In this document: piece by piece, positions 37,619-51,000 of the stretch
How the letters are laid out: each line of letters begins with the position of its first letter
Position numbering within the stretch: the first letter of the stretch is position 1
Assembly: GCA_948099385.1 (NCBI GenBank)
Contig: CANUEZ040000182.1
Span: forward strand, 20,461,501-20,525,500
Direction: 5' to 3'
Source of the DNA: Fasciola hepatica
Lineage: Eukaryota > Platyhelminthes > Trematoda > Plagiorchiida > Fasciolidae
Length of the DNA stretch: 64,000 bases
Made by a program: the position numbers and the translations under genes
Notes under the pieces: generated by a model
What the model was told of the DNA's origin: nothing
Database searches by the model: none
What the model saw: the letters and a program-made list of their open reading frames with translations, nothing else

Positions 37619-38682
37619 AAGCCCCATTGATCCTTGATTCTCATTGTTCATTTGGGCTGAGTGCAAAATCAAAGCTTAAAATCGCAGAGTAAGATGTTTT
37701 GCATTTCAGAGAGGTAGAAATTTACGCCCGAGTTGCGAACATTTGCGTGGCATAAGATAATCGTTACATCAAAGATGAATGCACGCGCGCACACACCCAC
37801 TCACGAACATGCTGCATCTATTACATTGCCTCGGTCATGCTTTCTTCTTATCGTGCTAAATGACTATATAGTTTGATAAAAAATAACCTAAAAGCATACC
37901 CAATAGCAGAAGAGCTCGAATACTGTCATTTAAGAACAATCTTAAAACTAAAAAACGATTTTATTATTACTTAGAATCGTAGAAGAAGGATATTGGTGTC
38001 ATGGAAACACTTAAATGATTGTTTGGAATTCAGCATTTATTCACAGATTTGTTTGATCGATGTAACATGCCTCAGAGCACACATATCGATGCCTCTCCTA
38101 ATCTGATGAGACACTGGCTTTCCACGAAGCATTACAACACACTGTTTACTTTATTTTGTAATATGTAGAATGCATAACGTACGTCTTTGACATTAATGTT
38201 GAGGTATTTCCAGCTGTTCGAAAGTCTTCACCAGCGTTAACTAAATGTTCTACAACAGAATCCAGATAACTTGGAGTGAGATATAGCTGCAACTGTGGAG
38301 TAGCATTTCACTCAGTTCCAGTGCTCTTTGTGTAAGCTATATACAAGTAAACTGCGACGACCTGTCAATGTCTGCGCAACGGAACATGGGACATGACGAA
38401 CTGTATCCGTAATTCGCACCAACATAATTTTTACCGTAACAGATTCCATCATTTTCAAGACGTTTGTTTCGACTGCGTCACTCGCATGCCTTCTCTCTTT
38501 TCCCTTATGCTTTCCTAGGATTTGCTTGAAACTTGGGATTGAGTACCGTCCTTGTTGACTAATCTTGGCTATCTAGTGAAGAATAGTGAACAAATTGTCA
38601 TTTGATTAACTAACTTGCATTGCTTACTCAGATAGAGAGCTAAACGCATTTGAACAGTTAGCAGAAGACAAAATAATCACAA

Positions 38683-38688
38683 TTTAAT
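38683..38688 (-). promoter_or_regulatory. Candidate GLB1 polyadenylation signal (ATTAAA)
   Basis: On the minus strand ATTAAA occurs about 180 nt after the GLB1 stop codon. Canonical AATAAA on that strand occurs only further away, near 38150 and 38035. Confidence 0.35.
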
Positions 38689-38864
38689 AAAACAATCACT
38701 GATACAATAACTATTACTCAGCTTGAAGTGGATTGGTTTAAATGGAAAAATCGGAAAGTAGAACGTCTCACAATAAGATAATGAGCGAAAATTTATGGGG
38801 CACTGGAACAAAGCGGTGAGACGGGGTCAGTTGTTTTCTTCTGATCGAGTTACGGATTTCACAC

Positions 38865-39065
38865 TCATTTGGACCAAACTTGATCTTTGTGCGACGTGAC
38901 AAACAGCTGTCCATCGTTCGTGGCGGGTGCAATACCGTCCAGTTCAACGATAGTCAGTGTATTCTCTCCTACTTTTAACACTGGTGCTGGTAGATACAAA
39001 CGTAACTGTGGGCCATTTGGCATGTCGTAGCGTCCGAGGTTGAAGTCGTTCACAATTAGGTATCC
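38865..39065 (-). CDS. GLB1: GLB1 terminal coding exon
   Basis: Acceptor tacaatttcag|GGA, phase 0, 67 codons ending TGA (38865-38867). It encodes [14 protein letters not shown], then [20 protein letters not shown] and TIVELDG, the conserved GLB1 C-terminus. NGFNLGRYW of most animals is NDFNLGRYD here. Confidence 0.96.
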   Translation of the reverse strand, partial: GYLIVNDFNLGRYDMPNGPQLRLYLPAPVLKVGENTLTIVELDGIAPATNDGQLFVTSHKDQVWSK

Positions 39066-42000
39066 CTGAAATTGTAGACGAGAAAGATTTTATATTTGTG
39101 ACAGAAAAACGGTGATATATCGCGGAATTGAAAGCAAGCAAACACTGTAAAAGAACAACTTTGGGCACAAACTGCGTGCAACGTAAGTGATCTAGCCGGA
39201 GAGCAGCATTTAGATTTTTCACAAGAATATTATAGTTGAAAACACGGGGATTATTCTATCTATTTCAACAGGACAGAAGGATAGTGTGGTCGAAGCTGCA
39301 TCTCATCGGAGCTAACCTTAACGCACGTCATCTGCATAATTTACAATGAAGATGCGGTCAATAACAGACATGGAGGATGTGTAGGCTGAACATAGAAAAG
39401 GAGAAACGATTGCTCTCTGTAGGAAGCCTTCTAGGGAAAAAGAGAAGGAACAAGATCTGCCTCCGTATTTTATACATTGCCGCCAATTGAAAATAATAGT
39501 CTTGAAATTACCTATTGAGAAGTTATATTCCTTCATTTGAGAAAATCTACAGTTTCCCCTATCAATGTTGGTAGGTGTATCACTGTGATCTAGAAAACAG
39601 TTACGCACAACTTTTGATTTCATGTTCAGCGAAGACAAGATACTGAGTCAAGATAGAGCAGGATTGGTGGTAGGCGAACTGGTTCGTGTCTCGTATTGTC
39701 AGATAACTGGACAACCCTTAGAGTAATAAATTCTCACAAACCCTAATACAAAGGAGGTGCAGGCAACTGGAAGGAATTTTGCCGTCCCTTCTTTGGACAC
39801 AGGTGTGACGGAAGCTGATCTCAAACAGTCAAAACCCTTTTGCCATATAAGCATTGATTAAATAATTGTCCCATCATCAGTGTGAGCATTTGTGCACACA
39901 GCTCAAGTTCAACTGGAAAAAGACTATCGGGTCCATGGGATTTGTTGCAATAGAGGTTTGACATTTCTTTGTAGGCTGTTTGCGGGTACATATCGTAGGA
40001 GATGGAGCTGGTAAAGCAGGGATGGTATAGTGCGTTGACATAGCTAATCAACAGAGGATGCGATTGCTTTTTGTAGTCATGCTTTAAGTCTTTGACATCT
40101 ACGTTGGGGGATAAGTGTACTGATGAAATACCACTCGAATATTTGGTGGGATTTTACGTTTTTCGTCAGTTACTCTTCGCTAGGCGCGCACGAATGTAGG
40201 TGCCACTGAGCCTGTGGATTTTTGATTTATTTGTCAAGGAAATGGCTTTCGCCGTTTGGTCTTCCCCCTTTGAGCCTTTCTCCACCCACGGTGTAACATT
40301 TTGAGGGACGAGGTGGAAATTTGGTCCATTCAGATGTATACTGTACTCAATGCGCAACTTATTGTAGCATTACTTTAGGCAAGTATTAGGACGCTCAAAA
40401 ACACTGTTGTGTCTTAGTGGTTGAAGAGGTCGAAGTTAGCCTAGTCGGTCGTAGTTGGAACCTTTTGTTAGTTTTCCGGAACACACTGACACATTTTGCG
40501 TTTCTGGTCACCACATTGGGTGAGGATCTTCTGGTAAACTGAGCTATATACCATGAGATAAAACAACACTTTACCGTGATCCGAAGTCCTCGTAGGAAAT
40601 CTACGTGTGGTCTCAACAAGATTGAGACTGTTCCTGAAGCACAAATCAAGGCAGACATCAATGGGGAAGTCTACAAAATTTTCCATTCGCAACAGCGTTC
40701 AGAATCCTAGATGGGAATGGCTGAAATTTGTATGACTCCTTGACAGAAACCACTCTAGAAATGGCGTAGAGAATCATCAGTGCAGTACGAAATTTTGGAA
40801 GAAAACCTCACAGAAATCCTCCACACTACTTATAGGGCATGTGGGAGAAATATGAGCGGTCCTAATAACTGTTGAGTGATACCAACTCATATATTTAGGT
40901 TTGCTTAAGATCATAAAAGCACTATTGCAAGAATGAAAGTAGACAATTAGCACCTAGGCAGAGTTACACCAAATGTCTCTCGGGTAGGCAATAGCCCCTT
41001 CTCCGGCTTTCTTACGAGGCTAGGATTGTCCAGCAAAGTAGCAGGTAAAACATTCGACGAGTAATTTCGTATTTAATATTTTAACTGAGTCACATCTCCT
41101 GTATTATTTAGACTCCAAGCTGCACATATTCTGGAAGCAGAACAAATTCTTTCAAATCACTGACGTATTTACTGATTGAACGCATATCTGAAGTGAGAAT
41201 AATGGGCATGCCACTGTGTGATATTTTCTACCCCCGAAGAGCCATTTTCTATGCGGCAAGGTGTTCCTTCGATAGCCAAAATCTTTTGCCTAAATCCGCC
41301 TGATCCTTTTTCTGGTTGGTTTTTCGGCATATGTTCCTGATAATACCGAAGACTTGATAAGTCTAATGAATCGGCCAGAGTACTTGCGCACTTCTAAACG
41401 GAACAATAATCTTCACATGAACCCAGGTTGAAAAATGAAAACATGTTGCGGTGGTAAATATTGTGTTAATATTCCCAACCTCTGCTGCTGCAGATTTGCA
41501 GTGGAAAGGGTTTGCACTCAAACACACTGCGAACGGAAAAACCAAATTACTAACTCTACTTTTGGTACAAGTATTGTTGCGGAATTGCATCCAAGCACCT
41601 TTATCACAAACAGTGAAAAACTGAACTGACCCGCTTGAATGTGTCCAAGTGAATATAGGTGTCTTGTTTCTTTTCCAAGCTGTCAATTCGAAGCTTTCCG
41701 GTGTAGGTAGATCCGACGAGTGGCCATTCGGCCAAACTGGAGTCAACCAACCTGACGCAGGAAAAACGAATGAGCAAATTACAAATAAAATTGGAGAAGC
41801 TAATGGAAAGAACAAGATCCAATAAAAAGTATCGATTTGATGACATCGTTATTCAAAGTAATTTTCAAGCCCTCATCCGAGTCACAGCGACGACCTATTC
41901 CCCTCTCAGCTCATTCGCAACCCACCATCCATTCCTTGATAATATCGCAAATATTTCTTCATATTGTGTGCACATTTACATTTTTTCCAGCCACCGAGAA

Positions 42001-45000
42001 AATCGTGTCCGCTACTTTCGATATTTGCATGAGCGTAGACAATCGATAGTGCACTAGTGAGTTTTCGGATTCTCCAGTAAATTACTTCCATATTCTCCTG
42101 CAATCCCATGACTCCTACATCGCATGAACAAGCCGACGACCGTTTTTATGGCTATATGTGTAGTTGATGTAATAGCTTATATAAACAGTGAGGAATTTAG
42201 ACGAAATACAAGTTTGTACGCTGCGATAAATCTGTTAGAACACGAAAGCAGACTTTGTGGGCAGTTGAAAGTTAACTTTTATTCTGTCTATCCAAATCAT
42301 TGAAATGTGCTTTGGAATTATTTCCCCTTCATCAAAAGATCTCCTGGAAATTGTCACGCATTGTTTCCGTTCAATACAGATACTGAAACTTCGTCCTCAT
42401 TCATACTCACCCAATAAATCTTCGGAGAAATATACATATCTAAAGATTTAGCTTGAAAAAACGTCTCAGAAATAAGCTGCTTGTTCACATCTTGGAATTG
42501 GCCTTGAAAAATGTGGCCATACATGATGGTGAACGGCAGAATTGGAACCCGTGAAACAAATGAAAGCCGAAAATTGGACTGAATTGAATTTCTTCATTTG
42601 AATGATTCACTAATGATGAATCAATAATACCGAAATTTGTCTCACTCTTACAACACGAAGATAATAATTGGCTCTAACCAGCCATAATCTGCACTTTTAT
42701 TCCCTTCCAACGCTCTATGTCAACCAAGTTAGGCGACCTTCATCCATGAACTTAGGGGGCATGAAAAACCAATGAGGCAGTCCACTGAGGGCAGCAAACA
42801 CAATACACTTCATCGTGGTACATCATGATACCGAAATTTCTTACACCATCTTTTGTGTAAATTTATAGGAATAGGAACATGGAAGTAGATCTCGAATTCC
42901 CCCAACTGCGACATACATATTGATCACATAACATTGGTTTAAGGCGAATCATTGAAAATCAACCCTGGAAAATTCAATGTTCGTTACTAGTTAATGACGT
43001 TCATGCACACCAAACTTGGGTGGAGGTTGAAATGAATTGCTTTGATTTCCAACACGCGGTGTGAATCTGACATACACCACTTTCAAAGTCCTTGATGCTC
43101 AAATGAACATTGGCACATTGCATAAGTTCTCACCAATCGAAATCACCGACGCTATTTTTTAACCCAAATTTTTCTTCTATTCCTTTTCGTTCATTAGGCA
43201 CCAGATGGTGGTATTTACTGAAATATGCGACTCGTCCGTCTTACAATTGCATTCGTTGTTTCTCATAAAATAAAAATGGCATATTTGAGGCAAAAATGAA
43301 CTTACAAACATTTTGTCCGATTCTGAAGGCCGAGATAGTCAAAATGATATAGCTATCGACTGAACCATGCACTCACTTCATTGTGTGGTTGGTAATCTGA
43401 CTAAATCCGAGCATTTGCCATCGTGTCAATAAATGTCCATTGGCTGTGACCGGACCAATCAAACCCTTTCAGAATAAAAAAATAAAAGGACTTACCATCA
43501 GATGACTGCAGTCGACGAATCTTTTACTGATCAGTTATTCGAAAAGCATTCTTGGTCGTGAATTGTGAAACGGTTCGTAAATATCGCTTCTCACCTCAGT
43601 TTAAACATCGTAATTAATTCGTCAAATGTTCTCACAATGCAAATTTAGTAAAGTAACGTGACGAGGTTAAAACTTTGCATTTATAATATGCTGGCCTGAG
43701 GGGAAGTACTGAAATTACCGATCTATGTTTGCCACGTCACGTTTTCTAAATTCCTAATCAGTGTCCGTTATTACCAAGAGGTTCTGTAAGCTACAAATAA
43801 TTTCCCCAATATTTATGGGTAATTAAAACTTGAAGCATTGCACTTCAAGTTGTGGCGACGAATGGAGAAGTGTGACCTTGAAGTAATAGCCACGGTTTCA
43901 CAGCACTGTCGCCTTAAAAATATAGCGATGGTGATTAAAAATTTAACTACAGCACACCTCCTACAAGTGAAAGGATTCCTCCAGAAACGGCTTCTATCAA
44001 TTCGTCGTTTTCGCCAGTTGGATCAATCTCGTGACTAGTGTGTGCTGATCGAACTGAACAGGAGCTAATGGGTGAAAATCGCGAATGACCATGACCCATT
44101 TGTAGGCGGATACGAATCTTGTTGCTACAACACTGATTGAAAGTATCTTTGTGAATATTCTCATATGTAGCTCTGACTTTGATCAAATCCATCCTTGTCA
44201 TTCTTTGTATGACGATATTAATTGCTGAGCCTTCTTCACTAGTCGGAGTTCGCAGGTAAGTCAAGTTACATCAATCAACCTGATAAACACGAACATATAT
44301 CAAATTGTTCAAAGATTCAGTTATTGTTATATAAAGCCCATTCCTGATCATGAATCTAGTAAGAGTAGGTTAGCCACCGCGGACACAGAACACCGAGGAA
44401 CCGATAAGCATGATCTTGCAGTTTTGAATCGCAAATCACATAGGCGATCAATAGATTATTCGCGATAGCAAACTCCAAGAAGTATTACTGAGTAGTTTGA
44501 AACTCAAGAGTCATAAAACGCATCAGGCAAAGCCAATGAAACAGAATGGAAGCATACCTTGAGAGCCGCATCCATTCCATATCCGTAGTTTGTATGACCT
44601 CTGTTTTCCACAAGAATTAGAAGCATCTCTTTGGGCATGGCATCATCCAGTTGAATCTTGACAGACTTTGCGCCTCTGTGAACCGTGTCGTGATATTTCT
44701 ATATGGGTCCAGAGTACACATTCGGGTGGCAAACGTTCGTATGAGAAACGTGGTATACGAATGGATAATTGGAAAGGGTGACAAAAATTAATACATGAAT
44801 GTGCAAACCTCTATAGCATTCAGACAACCAAAAATGGCTTACAGTATTGCAGCATTGATGCGAAACATATCTCATGTCTTTTATAAAATAGGCAAAACAA
44901 AGAAAAAGGTCGAATTTTTCTTCTAGTTTTATTCTCGGATCAGGATAAGGAAGTTTTTTGAAACGAATATCCAAAAAATCATATTGGATAGCTTACCATT

Positions 45001-48000
45001 TGTTTCCTTTCTTTGTCGGTGGTATAGATATATGCAATATCTGCAACTTCTGCGAATTTCAACCACACTTCCCCACTGATCATCGGTGGCAGTGCGGTTG
45101 AGTACAGAGCAAATCCGTTATACTAGGGAAAGATGTGGTCGAATGTTACAAAACTAATGATGCTGAGAAAATGAGATGTTTGGTGTATATCAACAAAAGA
45201 AAGTGAGCAGTACATGAACAAAAAGGGTCCTTTCGTTCGTTCTTGAAATTTTGGAATATCGATTTAAATTTTTCAACATGGTTTGATGCGTAAGATAGGA
45301 TTTACCAATTAGTAAATTTTGGCAAGATCTACTAATAATAGCCCTGGAAACGCCTTTCATATTCACAGTAAATTAAGGTAACTATTCCAGCTACCACTTC
45401 TTCTAGCGTCCATGTTTAGTGAAATAACCGTGTCTCGTTACGCTCAGAAACGGATATTTTGTTTACATGTTAAAATTCATCATTGCGTTGAGACGAACAA
45501 AATAACTAGGCCTGCAGAAACGTTTTATTCATGCACACGGTCGCAAACGTCTCCGACTGTTGACATTCATCATCATGTAGACGAAAATGTAATTTTCCAA
45601 TGAATTAAACGTCCTATCAGATACTGTGGGTTCTCATTCTAAACTAAAATACCGAATGTCAATCAAGAAGATGACAAAATAAACTACGATAATAGTACCC
45701 GACTCCCGAATCTGGCCTAGCTGAATCTCCTCTAACTCGTGTGCTATGATCATTATGTTTGTGCACCTGAATGAGCATTCCAATTTTGTCTATCATTGGA
45801 TAGTGGATTATACCTCAACTAATATAAACCCACTATCAGACCACTGCACTTAAGAGTTTAGATAGCCACACGTACACCTTATAATAAATAACTAAGTTAC
45901 TTTAACTTCCTTCAGTTAATATACGACAATGTACAACATTTACGAAAGAGGGCCGCACGCCATCAAAGACGCTGCTGGATGCAGAAGTGATCTCCGTGTT
46001 GATAGGAAGGGAAGCCTGGGTGCGTCATTCCAAATCCCACCATAATGACTGTTTGACCACCACCGGTAACGTTAGTATTTCTGTGTGTTCGAAGAGCCAG
46101 CATCCCTAAAGTTACCCCACTGGGCTGAAATCCAGATTGCACTCTAGAATTGCGATAGTGATGATCTCATGGTGTACTGACGAACATTTGGATACATCTG
46201 CATTATCTTGCTGCAAAATAGTATCATTGTGGTAGTTCTGAGTCAGTATTGGGAGAAAATGATAATACAGTATATGGTTTTATGAATCAGTCTTGCGCAC
46301 CATATAATATTACAATTTTATTCAGACTGAAAGCAGAGAATGTCCCCTTCTCAAGCAACAAGTGAGTTATTGTCATTGATCCCTTCAACCAAACACCTCT
46401 CATCTTTCTTCATTAGAGAGTGGACGAATTATTCTGCGTTTATCCTAGTGTGAGATTTGTTAAGACTAATCTGCCTCCCAAATATCCTTATATTGTGCTC
46501 ATTCATTCGTTTCACCTCCCTGTAATTTCATAAAGGTGTATTGTACATGACGAAATAAAGATACCTCCCATTTCTCGAATTCAGTTATTGTTTTGAAGGA
46601 ATATGATAGCTGAAATTCCAGTTAAATAGAAATTCCTCAAGGTCACTGTGATATGGATATCAGTGACCTGATTAAACCGTTGATGACAAACGGTGCTCGG
46701 GCAACACCGTACCTTCATCGGACTTACATGGTTCTAATTCATCGTCGTTGTACCCAAGGCAACTGTAAACTAGTCATTCGTAAAGTGCATGCGAAGATAG
46801 TGAGTCGAGGTCTCCAAAATGAATCGCCTAAGCTGAAAACTTCATGATTCTGCTAGTTAATATCTGAGCCAATGAAAATCGTCTTAGTAGGTCGAGACAA
46901 CTATTAAGCCAATGAAGTCAAGAAACTGAGAGCTACTGGTCGAAGAATAGACCACGGCTTATTCGCAAGCACACTACACTAGACAAAATTGGCGCTGTTG
47001 GTATGGAACGGCACAAAATCGACGGTCACACGTGTTTTACAAGTGTAAATCACCCGATTGATCAAGTACAGATGTGTCTCACTCCTTTCACCTTCCACTC
47101 ATTGTGTTTGCAAATCGAATAATTCTGTCGTGGTTTATCCTACTATCCTTCCCCGTCATTTTTGTGCCAATACAGGATGTCTGGCCGGAATGTGTTGCTA
47201 CAGTTTGGACTAGGAACTCTTATTATCTGGAAATATCTTTATAAGTTTCAAAATGATTAAAATTAATAAGGGTAGGAAACTTATCTTGTGAGACGCGTTT
47301 ACTTTGTTTGTGTGTGGTTCATGTCGCACGTGGACATTTATTATACTTTCCCGATGAAGAAGAAGATGAATGGCTCCTGAATGTGATCCTCTTGAAAGTT
47401 TTTTCTCAGGCTAATAGTTATTCTCATAAACAAATATCATTTGGTGTTTTATGGGCTTTACTAAACGAATAACTCACATCCCATTGAAACCTTGTGTCAA
47501 GTCTTTTTTGCCAAAAATTTCTCGACGCAACTTCGTCATTCTAGATCACACAAGCTAGAGAGGTTTTCTCAGTGAGAAGTACAAATTATGAGATATCTTG
47601 ATAACAATCCTCAAAACAAACAATAATCCCTACGTTTTCAGGTGCCTGCTAAGTTTTTCTGATTTTATCCTAGGATGAGTGAGATTATTCTTTGTTATTT
47701 GGAGAAATGTATACTGCGTCCGTGTGAAGCACGGCTCTGAGTGTAGAGAAGACAGAGCTGAAAAAATACGAGTGTAAATATTATAGAAAGATACCGCTCC
47801 TCCATAGTGAACCAAGATTGATCGATAAGATCATCAATTACACGAATAAATGGCCTTTTGTTACTGGAGCGCTACTTGATAGCTATAAAATTAGCTACTC
47901 CACTTTTTTCTTATCTATGATCATTTCAGTCATCCATCTTCACAAATGAAGCAACTTGAATGGAAAAATCGCATTAGTGCTGAACAAAATCTTGTAAATT

Positions 48001-51000
48001 AGACTTTGTTCTTTTAGCTAAGCTCACTTCCCGTGTGCTTTGTTAGTCTCATCCTATCATTCCGATATTGGGTATGTTTTGCTATTTCTCTCATGTGCAC
48101 GTTTTATAATGAATCAGAAACGTCCAGTCAAATGCTGTTTTGTTTTCTCCTATCAGCAGTTTACTTAAATGTATTTAGTAGATCTGAGTAGCAGTCAGTC
48201 ATCCAGAATCTTCATCTGATCAGTCACAAGATCTACAGATGTACAGCAGAGGTGTTAGTGATCCCTTACGCTTGAGTTGACATTTTTCTCTTTCTTCTTA
48301 GGTCTCTTCATTCTGCTAGCTACTAGGTCTTTTTTGAGTAGGCAGAAGTAACCTCTCAATTTCGAGTATGAATTTATATCATTGGATCGGTGTACTAACC
48401 TGATGAAACCATTCCATGTACGTTGGATTTTCTCTTGAAATTCCACCGTCCTTTTCGAATAAAATATGTCCGACCTATCAGATGCGAGAACCAGAAATGT
48501 GCACTTCATGAGCGTAATTCACTAGGAATATTCATTGTATGAACGACGTAACAAACGTTTGATCAGTTCCTTATTTACGATTTACAATTTGCAGTTGGAA
48601 AATCACCAGATTAACAAAGTGAAACCTTTATTTTAGAAGAGAAGAAAATTATCCATCCCTTGCTTATGCATAATACAATGACTGAAATCATACATAAGTT
48701 ATCTACGGGGAGCCTTGTCATGTACGATAGAACCCGGGGTCAGAATTGGTGAATTATCAAAAAGAATGGGATGAGTTATTCTCCGTTTTGATAATCATAA
48801 ATCTGTGGGAAGCATTTGCTACTCTTTCAGCAATCTTCTTCCCATTTACAGTCAGTTGCTTATTGAATTCACAGCACGGGGGTGCCTTCGGTGCCTTGGA
48901 CGAATAATCTAACCTCGTGGCTTTGGTTCCTCCAGTTGTGATTCAGAAATTTCTGGTCCCCTTTCTTTTCGGAAAACTTATGAAATCTTTCAGCAGGGTC
49001 CAAAATCGTTTTGAATGTCCCCCATTCACCGACCATGGTTTGTATCGATGGTATCTATGCGCTGAAACGATCTTACTGAAAACAACCATCTCTATTTGTT
49101 CATGACAGAGATGGGCTGTTGTAATAACGAAGATGAGTAGAAATGATTTCCTTATACAGAATCCTACACGCTTGCCGTTGTTCACTCTAGCCCTATAATT
49201 TTCAGTTCGTAAACTCCACCTTTGTGCCGGTTCACACAAGCCTTATAGTTTTCGGCAGACCTAAATTGAGTAGCGCAATACAGTGTATGAATACATTTTA
49301 TGATGAAACATTATTCGTAGAATACCGCAAAATCCACGGACGAAGACGGTTTCCCTAACCGCACAGTCCGACAAAGTACGGAGGGCACGTCCGACTAATT
49401 CCTAAACGAGCGAAGTCAAAAGAAATGTCTTTGACTTCATTTGACATATTTTCTGTTTGTTACAGAGCGACGAAAACACGCACGCGCATACAATGCAGAC
49501 TGATATAGGTAGAAGAACCAAAAGGAAAACTTGTGAAAATGAGTAGTGGGAATGAAGGGTTTTCTCACCGTGGCTGCTATTTATCACCTCAGATCCAAGA
49601 GTACAGTACTTTCGTCATTTAAACCATTTGTCCCGTTATCGTTCACACGCGCATTGGACAAAATACACATTTGGCAATCGGGACTCATTGTTCTGCATTG
49701 GACAAAGGACAACCACCTATCTGATGGTCTCATTAGAAAAAGACCTCAGATCCAAGAAGGTCAGTCACAGTTATCATTAGGGCAATGGCAAACTGCTGTC
49801 TCAGTCGAAGACTAAGCGACAGTGGCACAATGCACGCCACTTCCCCCGACATGTGCGTCCCATGCAAGCATGATGAAATAAATGCAGATAATCACACATT
49901 TCAGTTTTTCCTACGTGATTTCGAAATGACTCTTACTGAAGTATTTGGAGAGTTAACAACTGAAGTAGGAAGTTTTATAAAACTCACTCTATTCATCGGG
50001 ATTTTTCCGTACGCCATTCTTGTGATATTTGATGGTAACGGGGGTGTTGATTTGTTTCTGAACTATTTAAGGTTAATAAGCGCATAGAGAGACAAACAAA
50101 TCAATAATGCAACAGGGTTTTGAGGATATAATCTTTGAAATCATCGAAAAGTAATTACCAGCGAAATAATGATATTTAGAAGACGATGATAAACGTGTGG
50201 AAAGTCGATAATCCTCGCTAATCTCCTTTTCTGGCTGTTGGAAAACTAGACGTAGGTAACTGTTCCAACAAGTTGCGTTTGCTCCTTCACTTCGATACTT
50301 GCTCAGTGTAAACAATAAATCCAACTGGTTCCCTTGTTTTTAACAGGTTTTCTACCATATAAACTAAGGTTTTCGAATAAATAAGTACAGGAATATATGT
50401 GTTGAAAAAAGTAGGCAATGAAAACTTTAACCACATTGTTGCGTCCAAAAGTTTTTTGCAGAGGGCCGAAATCGAACCAGTGACATTACACTTACGTAGC
50501 AGTTGTACTACCAAGATCATTCTGGTTCATTGTGCCAAGAGAGCATTCTGGGATGGGGTTCTTGAATTTCCTGTAGATTGCTTCTTCAAATGCAAACACT
50601 TCCATCGATAAAATGTTTCGACCCGATATCGCAGTGTCAATAAAATTTCTGATCCCAGTCCACGAATGAATCCGCTCTTACAGCATTCCAGAATACATTA
50701 ACATTTTGATGAAATAATGGTTCACCTGTTGTTCATTATTCACAGAAAGCCTTTTACAGTATACGAAACGACATTAGATCCAAGTTAATTCGCTGAGACA
50801 ACGGGTGCCTACTGCTCCAACCAAAGGCATCTGATTGTTTACTCAAGCAATTAAGCGGTGACTGAGGTTGTTTTTCGACAAAGTTCGCGAACGATTCTTA
50901 TCGCATGCATTAGTCGACAATGGAATTAAAGTGCTATGGGCGTCTATTACCTCATGGGTGTGGTTTGTATGGGTTTTCAATCAGTCATCACTGAGCCAAT

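Larger units (their letters stand above)
37340..38864. other. Intergenic region between convergent TTLL7 and GLB1
   Basis: About 1.5 kb between two stop codons on opposite strands, so it contains both 3' UTRs. Apart from candidate polyadenylation hexamers I see no coding exon, tRNA-like box or repeat that I can name. Confidence 0.7.

Noticed and set aside
41363..41815. 150-codon minus-strand frame with a hydrophobic start
   Set aside because: It overlaps the GLB1 exon 41631-41751 in the wrong frame; the STYTGKLRI frame matches GLB1. The apparent signal peptide is the polypyrimidine tract of the acceptor.
42411..42578. Longer 56-codon version of the GLB1 exon from attcag at 42579
   Set aside because: It is in phase, but the extra 34 residues have no GLB1 counterpart, while the short version follows MDAALK at exactly the expected spacing.
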